NCBI GenBank assembly: GCA_026195895.1
Contig: JAPHRO010000015.1
Location: 1 to 64,000, forward strand
DNA length: 64,000 nt
Source of the DNA: Gammaproteobacteria bacterium
GTDB lineage: Bacteria; Pseudomonadota; Gammaproteobacteria; SZUA-229
Direction of reading: 5' to 3'
Under the pieces are notes generated by a model. That model was given only the letters and a program-made list of their open reading frames with translations, was not told the origin of the DNA and searched no databases. Shown here piece after piece: positions 45,419 to 56,186 of this stretch. Made by a program: the position numbers and the translations under genes. How positions within the stretch are numbered: the stretch's first letter is position 1; the number at the start of each line of letters is the position of its first letter.

Positions 45419-46396
45419 CTACGCTGTGGCGTTGAAGTAGAGCAGAATTTCATAGCCAATAAAGATGGCTAATAAGGTTGCGCCTTCAAAGCGATTAATT
45501 GTTCCATGGCCACGAAAGCCAAAGGCCATAATAAACATTAATATAGTAAGAATAAACATTAGTGGCAGGTCGCGGGTCAGTACGCCTTCTGCCAGTTCGG
45601 CCGGTTTTATCAGGCCGGTGACACCGAGCACGCCCAGTGTATTAAACATATTGGAGCCAATAACATTACCCAGCGCAATATCGTGCTCGCCCTTACGTGC
45701 GCTTATAATGGATGCGGCGAGTTCAGGCAGACTGGTGCCAATGGCAACAATGGTCAGACCAATAATCAGGTCGCTGATGCCTAGTGTGGTGGCAACATTA
45801 ATGGCACCCCAGACCAGTAGCCGGGAACTGATCAGTAGCACAATGATCCCCATGAGCAGGATCAGCAACGCCTTTTTCATTGGCATGTGTTGCGGAATTT
45901 CCTGTGCATACCCGGCTTCGATGGGGTCATGGTCGCGATATTTTAATGCTTTGTGCACCACCAGGCTCATGATGGCGAGCAGGGCAATGGAAAAAATCAG
46001 TCCATCGATCCAGCCGAGATGATTGTCAATGGCCAGGCAAAAAGTTGCCAGCAGGGTGGCCAGTAACAGCAGCGGGTATTCGCGTTTGAGAATATCGGAA
46101 TGTACGCCCAGAGGAATCAGCAGTGCAGTTGCACCCAGCACCAGAGCGATATTGGTAATATTCGAACCCAGGGCATTACCCACGGCGAGGCCGGGATTGC
46201 CGCCATAGGCGGCAAAGCTTGCAACCAGTATTTCCGGTGCTGAGGTGCCAAAGCCGACAATGGTCAGACCAATTACCAGCGGGGACACTCCAAGATTACG
46301 TGCGGTCGCCGAGGCGCCGGTAACAAAATGATCGGCGCTCCAGATGAGTAAACCAAAACCTGCCAGTATGGCGAGAATGTCGATTAGAATATCCAC
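45419..46396 (-). CDS. Calcium/sodium antiporter of the CaCA family (YrbG-like)
   Basis: Inner-membrane cation exchanger. 325 residues in two homologous halves of five helices. The alpha-repeat motifs are GLTIVGFGTSAPEILVASF with GNALGSNITNI in the first half, and GLTIVAIGTSLPELAASI with GNVIGSNMFNT in the second. It is the first gene of the kdsD-kdsC-lptCAB run, the same place as yrbG in E. coli. Direction and ion specificity in vivo are inferred from the family. Confidence 0.92.
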   Translation of the reverse strand: MDILIDILAILAGFGLLIWSADHFVTGASATARNLGVSPLVIGLTIVGFGTSAPEILVASFAAYGGNPGLAVGNALGSNITNIALVLGATALLIPLGVHSDILKREYPLLLLATLLATFCLAIDNHLGWIDGLIFSIALLAIMSLVVHKALKYRDHDPIEAGYAQEIPQHMPMKKALLILLMGIIVLLISSRLLVWGAINVATTLGISDLIIGLTIVAIGTSLPELAASIISARKGEHDIALGNVIGSNMFNTLGVLGVTGLIKPAELAEGVLTRDLPLMFILTILMFIMAFGFRGHGTINRFEGATLLAIFIGYEILLYFNATA

Positions 46397-46427
46397 TGTG
46401 TTACATCTAGGTATTAAAGAGCGGGCA

Positions 46428-46997
46428 ATGATACACGATTCTGATGAACAGACCGAACAGTCGACTGGAAGTTTAAATAATTTGCAGGTTGGGGCCTATG
46501 GCTGGCGTCATGAACGCTGGTTGAATAATTTTTATCCCGATGATCTGCCACCAGACTGGCAACTGGGATTTTATGCTAACGAGTTTTCTGCCGTGCTGAT
46601 TCCCGCACACTACTGGCTGGATGATGATTGTGATGCGGAACAGTGGCTGAATGAGGTGTATGAACAGTTTCGTTTTTATGTGGAATGTCCTGACGATGCT
46701 ACGGCTGAAAAAATAAAACAGCAGGCCGCGCTGCTGGGTGATCAAATGGCGGGCTTTTTGAACAGAAAAACGTTTAATGCAGTGGATGGGATAGATCAGG
46801 ATTCCGCCATCGCACTGATTAATCCGCAGGCTAAAAATACCCGTGAATGGAAAAACTGGTTGCAGGCATTTGCACAACACCATCCTGCAGGGAATTTACA
46901 GGCGGTTTTTCTGTCCGATGAAATTCATGGGGTGGATCAGTTAAGTGTTGAACAGGTGAAAGAATTTAAAACCCTGGTTGAACTGATGGGCCTGTAA
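46428..46997 (+). CDS. Short DUF72-like protein
   Basis: 189 residues from ATG 46428. QVGAYGWRHERWLNNFYPDD and LGFYANEFSAVLIPAHYW match the opening of DUF72 (YecE/YunF) TIM-barrel proteins, in which a GTSGW...FYP...YA..F..VE..FY pattern is conserved. The second half is shorter and diverged, and the total is well under the usual 240-290 residues, so the barrel is incomplete or rearranged. Function of DUF72 is unknown. It is divergent from caxA with 31 bases between starts and lies 120 bases upstream of mlaF. Confidence 0.7.
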   Translation: MIHDSDEQTEQSTGSLNNLQVGAYGWRHERWLNNFYPDDLPPDWQLGFYANEFSAVLIPAHYWLDDDCDAEQWLNEVYEQFRFYVECPDDATAEKIKQQAALLGDQMAGFLNRKTFNAVDGIDQDSAIALINPQAKNTREWKNWLQAFAQHHPAGNLQAVFLSDEIHGVDQLSVEQVKEFKTLVELMGL

Positions 46998-47117
46998 AAA
47001 AGACCTATATAATGTGAAACCATCGGGTGACAAATGGCGAAGAACCCATACAATAGCCTGTCATATTGAAGCGCAAGGACAAGAATAATTAATACTGCAG
47101 CAGACAACGAATCGGAA

Positions 47118-47915
47118 GTGCTGGTTAAAATTCGTGGCATGAGTTTTTCCCGTGGTCATCGGCCCATTTTTGATAATGTCGATATGGATATCCATCGCGG
47201 CAAAGTGACCGCCATCATGGGCCCCAGCGGTACCGGTAAAACCACCTTGCTGAAATTGATCGGCGGTCAGCTAAAGCCGGATGCGGGTACAATTTATGTT
47301 GATGGCCATGATGTGCACCGCCTGAGTGTGAAAGAGCTGTATAAATTGCGCCGGCGCTTAATGGGCATGCTGTTCCAGAGTGGTGCCCTGCTTACCGATT
47401 TGAACGTGTTCGACAATGTCGCCTTCCCGTTGCGAGAGCACACCAAACTGCCGGAATCGGTGATACGGCATCTGGTGTTACTGAAATTACAGGCTGTCGG
47501 TCTGCGCGGCGCGCGCGATTTAATGCCCGGAGAACTCTCTGGCGGCATGGCGCGACGGGTCGCCCTGGCACGTGCCATCGCGCTTGATCCACAGATGATT
47601 ATGTATGATGAGCCGTTCACCGGTCAGGACCCGATTTCCATGGGGGTGCTGGTCAAGTTAATTCACGATATGAATGATGCGCTGGGATTAACCAGTATTG
47701 TGGTGTCCCATGATGTACACGAAACGGCGTCGATTTCCGATTACATTTATGTGATTTCCGCCGGTAAGGTCGTCGAGCATGGTTCACCAGACAAACTCAA
47801 GCTATCCGGTTCAGCATGGGTCAAACAGTTTATGAACGGTCTGGCCGATGGGCCGGTGCCTTTTCATTATCAGGCTGAACCGCTGCTGAATGATTTAATG
47901 GGGTTTAAGTCGTGA
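47118..47915 (+). CDS. mlaF: Phospholipid transport ATPase MlaF
   Basis: Drives MlaFEDB-mediated phospholipid movement that keeps outer-membrane lipid asymmetry. 265 residues from GTG 47118: Walker A MGPSGTGKTTLLK, Q-loop MLFQSGALLTDLNVFDNV, signature ELSGGMARRVALARAIALDP, Walker B MIMYDEPFTGQDP and H-loop VVSHDVHET; the FTGQDP form and ADGPVPFHY end are MlaF-specific. The start is in doubt. GTG 47118 has no spaced ribosome-binding site, whereas AAGGA at 47075-47079 is eight bases from an in-frame ATT (47088) that would add INTAADNESE. No ATG, GTG or TTG lies between the stop at 47067 and 47118. Confidence 0.94.
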   Translation: MLVKIRGMSFSRGHRPIFDNVDMDIHRGKVTAIMGPSGTGKTTLLKLIGGQLKPDAGTIYVDGHDVHRLSVKELYKLRRRLMGMLFQSGALLTDLNVFDNVAFPLREHTKLPESVIRHLVLLKLQAVGLRGARDLMPGELSGGMARRVALARAIALDPQMIMYDEPFTGQDPISMGVLVKLIHDMNDALGLTSIVVSHDVHETASISDYIYVISAGKVVEHGSPDKLKLSGSAWVKQFMNGLADGPVPFHYQAEPLLNDLMGFKS

Positions 47916-48694
47916 TCATGTCGATCTTTCAAAAACTGGGGCAGTTTACTCTCGACGCATTTGCCCGTACCGGCCGTGGTACCCAGTTCCTGTCGCAGGT
48001 ATTGTTGGGCTTACCCAGCGTATTGATGCGACCGACGTTGTTGATACGCCAGTTGTTTATGGTGGGTGTGCAAACCCTGCTGATCATTCTGGTTGCCGGT
48101 TTGTTTGTCGGCATGGTGCTGGCATTGCAGGCCTATATCGTGCTGGTGGATTTTGGCGCCGAAGAATCCATCAGCCTGATGGTATCGCTAAGTATTTTGC
48201 GTGAGCTGGGGCCGGTGTTTACCGGCTTGTTGTTTGCCGGTCGGGCAGGCTCCGCGTTGACGGCTGAAATTGGTCTGATGAAAAGCACGGAGCAGTTGTC
48301 TGGTATGGAAATGATGGCGGTAAATCCGATGAAATATGTTATCGGTCCGCGTTTTCTTGCCGGGGTTATATCGGTGCCATTACTGACGCTTATTTTTATG
48401 GCGATTGCTATTCTGGGTGGCTATTTTGTGGCGACTGAATTGCTGGGCCTGTATGAAGGTGTTTTCTGGTCACAGATGCAGGCCAAGGTGGATTTTTATG
48501 AAGACCTGGTCAATGGCATTATCAAGAGTCTGGTATTCGGTTTTGTCGTGGTCTGGATTTCAGTATTCGAAGGTTACGATTGCGTGCCGACTTCAGAAGG
48601 CCTGGGGCAGGCAACCACGCGCTCAGTGGTGCATGGTTCGCTGGCTGTGTTAGGGCTGGATTTTGTGCTGACTGCGATTATGTTTAATGTTTGA
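47912..48694 (+). CDS. mlaE: Phospholipid transport permease MlaE
   Basis: 260-residue inner-membrane permease. The GTG at 47912 overlaps the mlaF stop (GTGA) and has GGGG eight bases upstream. VDFGAEESISLMVSLSILREL, GLLFAGRAGSALTAEIG, LMKSTEQLSGMEMMAVNPMK and SVFEGYDCVPTSEGLGQAT are hallmarks of the MlaE family. Partners MlaF, MlaD and MlaB are all encoded next to it. Confidence 0.96.
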   Translation: MIMSIFQKLGQFTLDAFARTGRGTQFLSQVLLGLPSVLMRPTLLIRQLFMVGVQTLLIILVAGLFVGMVLALQAYIVLVDFGAEESISLMVSLSILRELGPVFTGLLFAGRAGSALTAEIGLMKSTEQLSGMEMMAVNPMKYVIGPRFLAGVISVPLLTLIFMAIAILGGYFVATELLGLYEGVFWSQMQAKVDFYEDLVNGIIKSLVFGFVVVWISVFEGYDCVPTSEGLGQATTRSVVHGSLAVLGLDFVLTAIMFNV

Positions 48695-48788
48695 TCGCTT
48701 TTATTGAAAATTGGACACTGAGATTACAAAGACACATCGTGCCTTTGAGTCTCCGCGTCAATGCTTATGAGATATTCAGGAATATAAT

Positions 48789-49247
48789 ATGAACACAAGA
48801 ACAATAGAAATCATGGTGGGCCTGTTCGTGGCGGGCGCTATGGCGGCGCTGTTTATGTTGTCGATGAAAGTCAGTAACCTGGCCAGTTATGGCGGCGATG
48901 AAGGTTATGTGGTGAAGGCGCAGTTTGATAATATTGGTGGCCTGAAAGTGCGTTCCCCGGTGAGTGCCGGTGGTGTCAGGGTTGGCAAGGTGTCCGAGAT
49001 AGCCTATGACAACGAATCTTATGCCGCCGTGGTAAGTATGGATATAGAACCCCAGTATAAATTTCCCAAAGATACCGCGGCCAGTATTTACACGGCGGGG
49101 CTGCTGGGCGAACAATTTGTCGGGCTTGAGCCCGGTGGCGATGAAGATTTTTTAAAGGCGGGTGATGTGATTGATTTAACCCAGTCTGCACTGGTGCTGG
49201 AACAGGTTATCGGGCAGTTCCTGTATTCCAAAGCACAGGAAGATTAA
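48789..49247 (+). CDS. mlaD: Phospholipid-binding MCE-domain protein MlaD
   Basis: 152 residues: one N-terminal transmembrane helix (IEIMVGLFVAGAMAALFML), then one MCE domain (VVKAQFDNIGGLKVRSPVSA, GVRVGKVSEIAYD, AASIYTAGLLGEQFVGLEPG). It forms a hexameric ring over MlaE that passes lipid to or from MlaC. AGGA precedes the start; the gap from mlaE is 94 bases. Confidence 0.96.
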   Translation: MNTRTIEIMVGLFVAGAMAALFMLSMKVSNLASYGGDEGYVVKAQFDNIGGLKVRSPVSAGGVRVGKVSEIAYDNESYAAVVSMDIEPQYKFPKDTAASIYTAGLLGEQFVGLEPGGDEDFLKAGDVIDLTQSALVLEQVIGQFLYSKAQED

Positions 49248-49265
49248 ATCCGGAGAAAACTGGTA

Positions 49266-49886
49266 ATGAAAAACATATTTCAAATACATGCGCTGTTGTT
49301 ATCGGTTGCTTTGCTGTTTGTCAGCTCAGTGGCTGCCAGCGAGGGTGGGCCGGATGAGCTGATCAAAACGACTTCCGAGAAGGTGCTGAAAATTCTGGAA
49401 GACAACAAGGCTGTCTATGAAAAAGATCCGGACCAGATATATGTCCTGGTCAACGACATTATTTTGCCACACCTGGATTTTGTGGCGATGAGCAAACTGG
49501 CCCTCGGTGCGAACTGGCGTAAAGCCAATAAAGAGCAGCAACGGCAGTTTGTCGATGCTTTTAAAAGCATGTTGATTCGCACCTATAGTAAATCGTTAAC
49601 CGAATACACCGGCCAGAAAATCGAGTTTCTGCCTTACCGGCCACCGGCGGAGGGTAAGATCACCGTGACGGTAAAAACCGAGATCAAACAGGATAATGGC
49701 CCCTCCATTCCGATTGATTACCGGCTGCGCATCAAAGATGACATCTGGAAGGTATATGACATCAAGATCGATGGCATCAGTCTGGTGACAAATTATCGTA
49801 ACAGCTTTGCCTCGGATATTCGTAAGGTCGGCATGGATGGTTTGATCACCAAGCTGCAGGCCAAGAACAGGAAATCATCTTCATGA
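49266..49886 (+). CDS. mlaC: Periplasmic phospholipid shuttle MlaC
   Basis: 206 residues with a signal peptide ending SVAA. PDELIKTTSEKVLKILEDN and LPHLDFVAMSKLALGANWRK are the family opening; RTYSKSLTEYTGQKIEFLPY and DDIWKVYDIKIDGISLVTNY form the lipid pocket. It carries phospholipid between the outer-membrane MlaA and the inner-membrane complex. mlaA itself is not in this window. The stop overlaps mlaB by four bases. Confidence 0.95.
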   Translation: MKNIFQIHALLLSVALLFVSSVAASEGGPDELIKTTSEKVLKILEDNKAVYEKDPDQIYVLVNDIILPHLDFVAMSKLALGANWRKANKEQQRQFVDAFKSMLIRTYSKSLTEYTGQKIEFLPYRPPAEGKITVTVKTEIKQDNGPSIPIDYRLRIKDDIWKVYDIKIDGISLVTNYRNSFASDIRKVGMDGLITKLQAKNRKSSS

Positions 49887-50173
49887 CCGCCGCGTTCAAG
49901 CAACAGGATGGTCAGCTAAAACTGGCCGGTGTGCTGGATTTTCATTCGGTCGCTGATTTGCTGAAAGGCGATCAGAGCTGGTTGCAAGGCGATCAAATCA
50001 GCATCGATTTGACCGAGATTACACAGACCAATAGCGCTGGACTGGCTCTTTTGCTGGAATGGATGAAAATGGCACAGCAAAAAGGTCTGCAAATCAAGTA
50101 TCATAGCGTCCCAGAACAATTGCTGGTCATCGCCCGGGCTTATGGGGTCGATCAGGATTTGCCCATAGTTTAA
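49883..50173 (+). CDS. mlaB: STAS-domain protein MlaB
   Basis: 96 residues, a single STAS domain that binds and stabilises MlaF. DQISIDLTEITQTNSAGLAL contains the conserved Ser loop. The start is inside the mlaC stop (ATGA). Order mlaF-E-D-C-B then murA is the classical gammaproteobacterial arrangement; a BolA gene often found between mlaB and murA is absent here. Confidence 0.92.
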   Translation: MTAAFKQQDGQLKLAGVLDFHSVADLLKGDQSWLQGDQISIDLTEITQTNSAGLALLLEWMKMAQQKGLQIKYHSVPEQLLVIARAYGVDQDLPIV

Positions 50174-50186
50174 TAACATAAAGTAG

Positions 50187-51449
<1,263 letters not shown>

Positions 51450-51480
51450 ACTAGATGAGCTTGCCAGCTCGTAGAGAATT

Positions 51481-52116
51481 ATGAATAACACAATTACCAT
51501 TGCCTTATCGAAAGGCCGCATATTTAAAGAAACCCTGCCGCTACTGGCAGCCGCAGGCATCACACCGAAAGATGATCCGGAAAAAAGCCGTAAGCTGATT
51601 CTGGACACCAATCATGACGACGTAAAACTGGTGATCATTCGTGCCACCGATGTGCCGACTTATGTACAGTATGGAGCGGCAGATCTCGGTGTGGCCGGCA
51701 AAGATGTGCTGATGGAGCATGGCGGTGACGGATTATATGAACTGGTGGATCTGGAAATTGCCAAATGTAAATTAATGACCGCTGGCCTGAACGATTTTCA
51801 GCCGGGTGAAGGTCGGTTACGAGTGGCGACAAAATTTGTCAACGTGACGCGCCGCTATTTTGCCGAACAGGGTAAGCAGGTTGAAGTGATCAAGCTGTAT
51901 GGTTCGATGGAACTGGGGCCGATTGTTGGTTTATCTGATTTAATTGTCGATGTGGTTGATACTGGCAACACGCTGAAAGCCAATGGCCTCAAACCCATTG
52001 ATCATATTGCGGACATCAGTTCGCGTCTGGTGGTGAACAAGGCATCGTTAAAAATGAAACATGATCGCATTCAGACCATGATCGAAGCCATGCGCAATGC
52101 GGTAGGTAATCAGTAA
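51481..52116 (+). CDS. hisG: ATP phosphoribosyltransferase HisG (short form)
   Basis: First step of histidine synthesis. 211 residues, the short catalytic form that lacks the C-terminal regulatory domain and normally requires His[21 protein letters not shown] opens the protein; [20 protein letters not shown] and [12 protein letters not shown] form the PRPP site. No hisZ is seen in this window. It overlaps hisD by one base (TAATG). Confidence 0.95.
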   Translation: MNNTITIALSKGRIFKETLPLLAAAGITPKDDPEKSRKLILDTNHDDVKLVIIRATDVPTYVQYGAADLGVAGKDVLMEHGGDGLYELVDLEIAKCKLMTAGLNDFQPGEGRLRVATKFVNVTRRYFAEQGKQVEVIKLYGSMELGPIVGLSDLIVDVVDTGNTLKANGLKPIDHIADISSRLVVNKASLKMKHDRIQTMIEAMRNAVGNQ

Positions 52117-53417
52117 TGACAGATATAAAACAGTTAAATACACAGGACGAAAACTTCTGGTCGCAACTGGATGATTTACTCGCCTGGGAATCGGTATCCG
52201 ATGATCAGGTTTTCAACACGGTAAATAACATTTTAAAAGATGTTAGAAAACGTGGTGATGCGGCTGTTATCGAATATACAAACAAATTTGATCGCATGTC
52301 TGCAAAAAATATGGCCGAGCTGGAAATTCCACAGTCGCGTCTTGATGAAGCTTTAACTAAAATTCCTGCCGACCAGAAACGGGCACTGGAAAAAGCTGCG
52401 GAACGGGTGCGTTTGTACGCGGAACATCAGAAGCTTGAATCCTGGTCTTACACCGAAGCCGATGGCACAGTATTGGGTCAGCAGGTTATGCCGATGGACC
52501 GTGCCGGTTTATACGTACCAGGAGGTAAGGCGGCGTATCCTTCGTCAGTATTAATGAACGCAATTCCGGCCAAAGTGGCAGGGGTGCGCGAATTGATTAT
52601 GGTGGTGCCAACACCCGACGGTGAATTAAATGAGCTGGTGTTATCCGCAGCAGCTATTGCCGGTGTCGATAAAGTATTTGCGATCGGTGGTGCGCAGGCG
52701 GTTGCTGCTATGGCTTATGGTACCGAGACGGTACCTAAAGTTGATAAAATTGTTGGCCCGGGGAATATTTTTGTTGCTACCGCCAAAGGCATGGTGTTTG
52801 GCGCCGTCGGTATCGACATGATTGCCGGACCTTCTGAAATTTGTGTGGTCTGTGATGGTAAAACTGATCCGGACTGGATCGCCATGGATTTGTTCTCCCA
52901 GGCAGAACACGATGAAGATGCACAATCAATTCTGGTTTGTCCTGATGCAGATTATGTAGCCCAGGTAAAAGCCAGTATCGAAAAACTGATTCAGGACATG
53001 CCACGGGCAGAAATCATAAACAAATCACTCAATGATCGTGGTGTGTTGATTACTGTAAAAGATATGGATCAGGCCATCGAAGTCGCAAATTATATTGCGC
53101 CCGAGCATCTTGAACTGTCCATGGATGATCCAGATCAATGGGCGAAAAAAATTCGCCACGCCGGCGCAATTTTTATGGGGCGCTACACGGCGGAAGCGCT
53201 GGGTGATTATTGCGCCGGCCCCAATCATGTGTTGCCCACTTCAAGAACAGCGCGGTTTTCATCGCCACTGGGGGTGTATGATTTTCAGAAGCGTTCCAGT
53301 CTGATTAACTGTTCTGCTGAAGGCGCATCTGAGCTGGCAAAAACTGCTTCAATCCTGGCGCGTGGCGAAGGCCTGGTGGCGCATGCGCGTTCGGCTGAAT
53401 ATCGGATGAAAAAATAA
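52116..53417 (+). CDS. hisD: Histidinol dehydrogenase HisD
   Basis: Zinc enzyme catalysing the last two oxidations to histidine. 433 residues. [20 protein letters not shown] and [18 protein letters not shown], with [19 protein letters not shown] (zinc ligands Gln/His), are the diagnostic stretches, and [13 protein letters not shown] follows. Translationally coupled to hisG. The next histidine gene, hisC, is 4 kb away beyond an inserted block. Confidence 0.97.
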   Translation: MTDIKQLNTQDENFWSQLDDLLAWESVSDDQVFNTVNNILKDVRKRGDAAVIEYTNKFDRMSAKNMAELEIPQSRLDEALTKIPADQKRALEKAAERVRLYAEHQKLESWSYTEADGTVLGQQVMPMDRAGLYVPGGKAAYPSSVLMNAIPAKVAGVRELIMVVPTPDGELNELVLSAAAIAGVDKVFAIGGAQAVAAMAYGTETVPKVDKIVGPGNIFVATAKGMVFGAVGIDMIAGPSEICVVCDGKTDPDWIAMDLFSQAEHDEDAQSILVCPDADYVAQVKASIEKLIQDMPRAEIINKSLNDRGVLITVKDMDQAIEVANYIAPEHLELSMDDPDQWAKKIRHAGAIFMGRYTAEALGDYCAGPNHVLPTSRTARFSSPLGVYDFQKRSSLINCSAEGASELAKTASILARGEGLVAHARSAEYRMKK

Positions 53418-53427
53418 CACCGCGATC

Positions 53428-53613
53428 ATGGGTGATGTAGTTCAGTTCAGAAAAAAGAAAGCCGCAGAAAAACATAAAGGCAATACTTTATGTAAACGCG
53501 GGTTTCATAAATGGGAAATTGATAAACAACAGCAGTTTGATACCAAACAGGGAAAGCTGGTGACTGTTTATAAATGTGCGCGCTGCGGAAAAATCAAATC
53601 CGAAGCCAGATAA
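53428..53613 (+). CDS. Small zinc-ribbon-like protein
   Basis: 61 residues, basic. Two cysteine/histidine clusters, CKRGFHKW and YKCARCGKIK, could form a treble-clef or ribbon zinc site. Starts 10 bases after hisD, so it is likely cotranscribed. Small proteins of this form occur near his or mur genes in gammaproteobacteria, but no function is established. Confidence 0.75.
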   Translation: MGDVVQFRKKKAAEKHKGNTLCKRGFHKWEIDKQQQFDTKQGKLVTVYKCARCGKIKSEAR

Positions 53614-53698
53614 AAGCCAAAAATTTCGAATTCTCAAAAAGTTAATTCACTATTCAACTCATAGCCCACATCCATGTGGTTTCTGTTGTCGATGCAGA

Positions 53699-54586
53699 CT
53701 AGCTGTTTTTTAATGCAGCTATACGCGCTTCCAGTGGCGGATGTGTCATCAGCAGAGCCGCAATACCATGTTTCAGGCCACCGCTTATACCGAACGCTGC
53801 CAATTCGCCAGGCATGTCAGATTGTTCCTGCTGGTATTGTTGTAAGCGTTGCAGGGATGCGATCATTTTTTGTTTGCCCGCCAGTTCTGCGCCACCGGCA
53901 TCAGCTCGGAATTCACGATGCCGTGAAAACCAGGCAGCAATCATGGCTGCGAATACTCCGAGAATTAATTCGGCAATAATACTCACCACAAAATAACCTA
54001 TGCCAAAGCCGCGCTCATTTTTAAAAATCACCCGGTCTACAAATGTACCAATGACGCGGGAAATAAATATTACAAAGGTATTCAATACACCCTGAATTAA
54101 TCCCATGGTGATCATGTCGCCATTTGCTACATGGCTGATTTCATGGCCCAGTACCGCTTCCACTTCATCCTGGGTCATGCTTTGCAGCAGGCCAGTGCTC
54201 ACCGCAACCAGCGCATTGTTCCGGTTCATCCCTGTTGCGAAGGCATTGGGTTGAGCAGAATCGAATATGCCGACTTCCGGCATGCCTATGCGCGCCCGTT
54301 CAGCCTGTCGGCGCACGGTTTCAACTAACCAGCGTTCACGACTGTTGGCAGGCTGCTCAATCAACTGAACGCCCATAGAACGTTTGGCCATCCATTTCGA
54401 TATTGCCAGCGAAATAAATGAACCGGCAAATCCTATCACCGCTGCCATGATTAGCAGGCCTGTTAAATTAATACCTATACCATCAGCCGCCAGCATCTGG
54501 TCAATGCCCAGCACGCGCATTGAAATACTCAATACGGCCAGAATGGCAATGTTTGTCATCAGGAACAGGGTAATTCGTGTAAACAT
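53699..54586 (-). CDS. htpX: Membrane protease HtpX
   Basis: Heat-shock zinc metalloprotease in inner-membrane quality control. 295 residues. Two N-terminal transmembrane helices, then the M48 motif HEISH (His148, Glu149, His152) in VLGHEISHVANGDMI, a pair of hydrophobic segments, and the third ligand region REFRADAGGAELAGKQKM. A sigma-32-type promoter lies about 30 bases upstream of the ATG. Confidence 0.95.
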   Translation of the reverse strand: MFTRITLFLMTNIAILAVLSISMRVLGIDQMLAADGIGINLTGLLIMAAVIGFAGSFISLAISKWMAKRSMGVQLIEQPANSRERWLVETVRRQAERARIGMPEVGIFDSAQPNAFATGMNRNNALVAVSTGLLQSMTQDEVEAVLGHEISHVANGDMITMGLIQGVLNTFVIFISRVIGTFVDRVIFKNERGFGIGYFVVSIIAELILGVFAAMIAAWFSRHREFRADAGGAELAGKQKMIASLQRLQQYQQEQSDMPGELAAFGISGGLKHGIAALLMTHPPLEARIAALKNS

Positions 54587-54947
54587 AGTTGGCTTCTCAA
54601 TAATCGGGTGATTGTTAGATAGGGATGGCTAGCGATGGTTTCAAGAGAGAATAACTAATTAGTTGCATTTTTGGGGAGCTACTGTAAAAAAAATAGTGGG
54701 GGCATGTTAAAGGGCTTAGTAAATTTTAAGTGTGTTTGTGATAACAGGTTTCATGTGCACTGGTGATGAAATAGAGATGACTGGAAGCAGAAATATAGTG
54801 ATCTTCGGCAGCTTGCTATTTAAATGCAGGCAGGTATTAAAATTTAACTGTTATAACATCAGCATATAATTGATATAGTCATCAGGGGCGACCAAAAAAC
54901 ATTGAGCCTTTCTTTAATAATGAATTGAATTAAAATAATTTTCGTTA
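54587..54947. other. Divergent intergenic region between htpX and the MFS gene
   Basis: 361 bases without a gene. The htpX side carries the heat-shock promoter. Near the MFS gene TATAAT at 54865-54870 is a possible -10 element, but its -35 region is weak. The remainder is AT-rich and unstructured. Confidence 0.5.
54616..54644 (-). promoter_or_regulatory. Sigma-32-like heat-shock promoter of htpX
   Basis: On the minus strand CTTGAAA (54644-54638) and CCTATCT (54622-54616) are separated by 15 bases. This matches the E. coli consensus CTTGAAA-N11-16-CCCATNT in all of the -35 and six of seven -10 positions, at the right distance from htpX. Confidence 0.65.
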
Positions 54948-56177
54948 ATGCTATCCAAAATATTATCAATCTATTCACTATTGCTTGCTATTGGCATATT
55001 GCTAATTGGTAACGGCCTGCTGGGTACCGCGCTGGGTATTCATGCGAGCATGGTTGCTTTTCCTGATACTGTGACGGGTATCGTGATGTCGGCGTTTTTT
55101 ATAGGGTTTGTCATTGGTTCTTATCTTTGTCCGCGCCTTATTAGTGAAGTTGGACATATTCGCGCATTTTCTGTGTTGGCCGCACTTGGAACCGCTTCGG
55201 TTATCGTTCACGGTTTGATAGTTGATCCCTGGGTGTGGTGGGTTTTGCGTATTATTTCAGGCATCGCTATGGTTGGTCTTTATCTGGTGATCGAAAGCTG
55301 GCTTAATATCCTGATTCCCAAACAACATCGAGGCCGGATTTTTTCCATTTATGTTACGGTGAATTTGCTGGCTCTGGGGAGCGGGCAATACCTCATATTA
55401 GTTTATGGAGCAGGTGAGCTGGCAACCTATGCTTTGTGCGCCATATTTTTTGTGCTGGCATTGATCCCGATTGCTGTCACACGTATCCCGCAACCCACAC
55501 AGGTGGCTGTGCCAAAATTAATTATTCGTCGGCTGATGACTATTTCTCCGCTGGGCGTGGCTGGGGCACTGGTCACTGGTCTGGGCAATGGTGCTTTCTG
55601 GGGACTGGGGCCATTATATGCGCACAATATTGGTTATTCAGAAACCGATATTGCGCTCTTCATGAGTGCCATAATATTTGGTGGCGCATTATTACAGGTG
55701 CCTATTGGGCATCAATCAGATCGATATGATCGGCGTAAAGTATTGATGTTCGTCTGTTTGTTTGCAGCACTCGCTGCCAGCGGCATGTTTATATTCGCTG
55801 AGATGTCACGCGCAGGCGTTATGTTAAGCGCGATTATTTACGGCGGCTTTTCTTTTGCTGTGTACTCGTTATCAGTTGCCCACACCAACGATCATATAGA
55901 GCCGGCTGAAATAATGGATGCAACTCGTGGTTTGTTGTTACTCAATGGTATTGGTGCCGCTATTGGCCCCGTTATCGCGGGAGCATTGATGCAGTTAATT
56001 AATGCTCAGGCCCTGATGATTTATTTTACGCTGGTATTTGGTTTACTGGCCCTGTTTGCCTTTATTCGTATGGGCGTAAGTGCACCAGTGCCGACTGAAG
56101 AACAGAGTGATTTTGTGGCCATGTCGCGTACCGGGACGGAGGCGGTAGAAATGGACCCTCGTGTAGAAAACGTGTGA
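54948..56177 (+). CDS. MFS transporter, YcaD-like
   Basis: 409 residues, twelve predicted helices. IGFVIGSYLCPRLISEVGHI is the loop 2-3 motif with a modified MFS signature, WWVLRIISGIAMVGLYLVIE and LPIGHQSDRYDRRKV-like (VPIGHQSDRYDRRKVLMFV) give the second-half motif. VIESWLN and YSLSVAHTNDH place it with the YcaD group of small-molecule exporters of unknown substrate. Monocistronic, between htpX and the vanZ remnant. Confidence 0.85.
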   Translation: MLSKILSIYSLLLAIGILLIGNGLLGTALGIHASMVAFPDTVTGIVMSAFFIGFVIGSYLCPRLISEVGHIRAFSVLAALGTASVIVHGLIVDPWVWWVLRIISGIAMVGLYLVIESWLNILIPKQHRGRIFSIYVTVNLLALGSGQYLILVYGAGELATYALCAIFFVLALIPIAVTRIPQPTQVAVPKLIIRRLMTISPLGVAGALVTGLGNGAFWGLGPLYAHNIGYSETDIALFMSAIIFGGALLQVPIGHQSDRYDRRKVLMFVCLFAALAASGMFIFAEMSRAGVMLSAIIYGGFSFAVYSLSVAHTNDHIEPAEIMDATRGLLLLNGIGAAIGPVIAGALMQLINAQALMIYFTLVFGLLALFAFIRMGVSAPVPTEEQSDFVAMSRTGTEAVEMDPRVENV

Positions 56178-56186
56178 AGCACTGAA

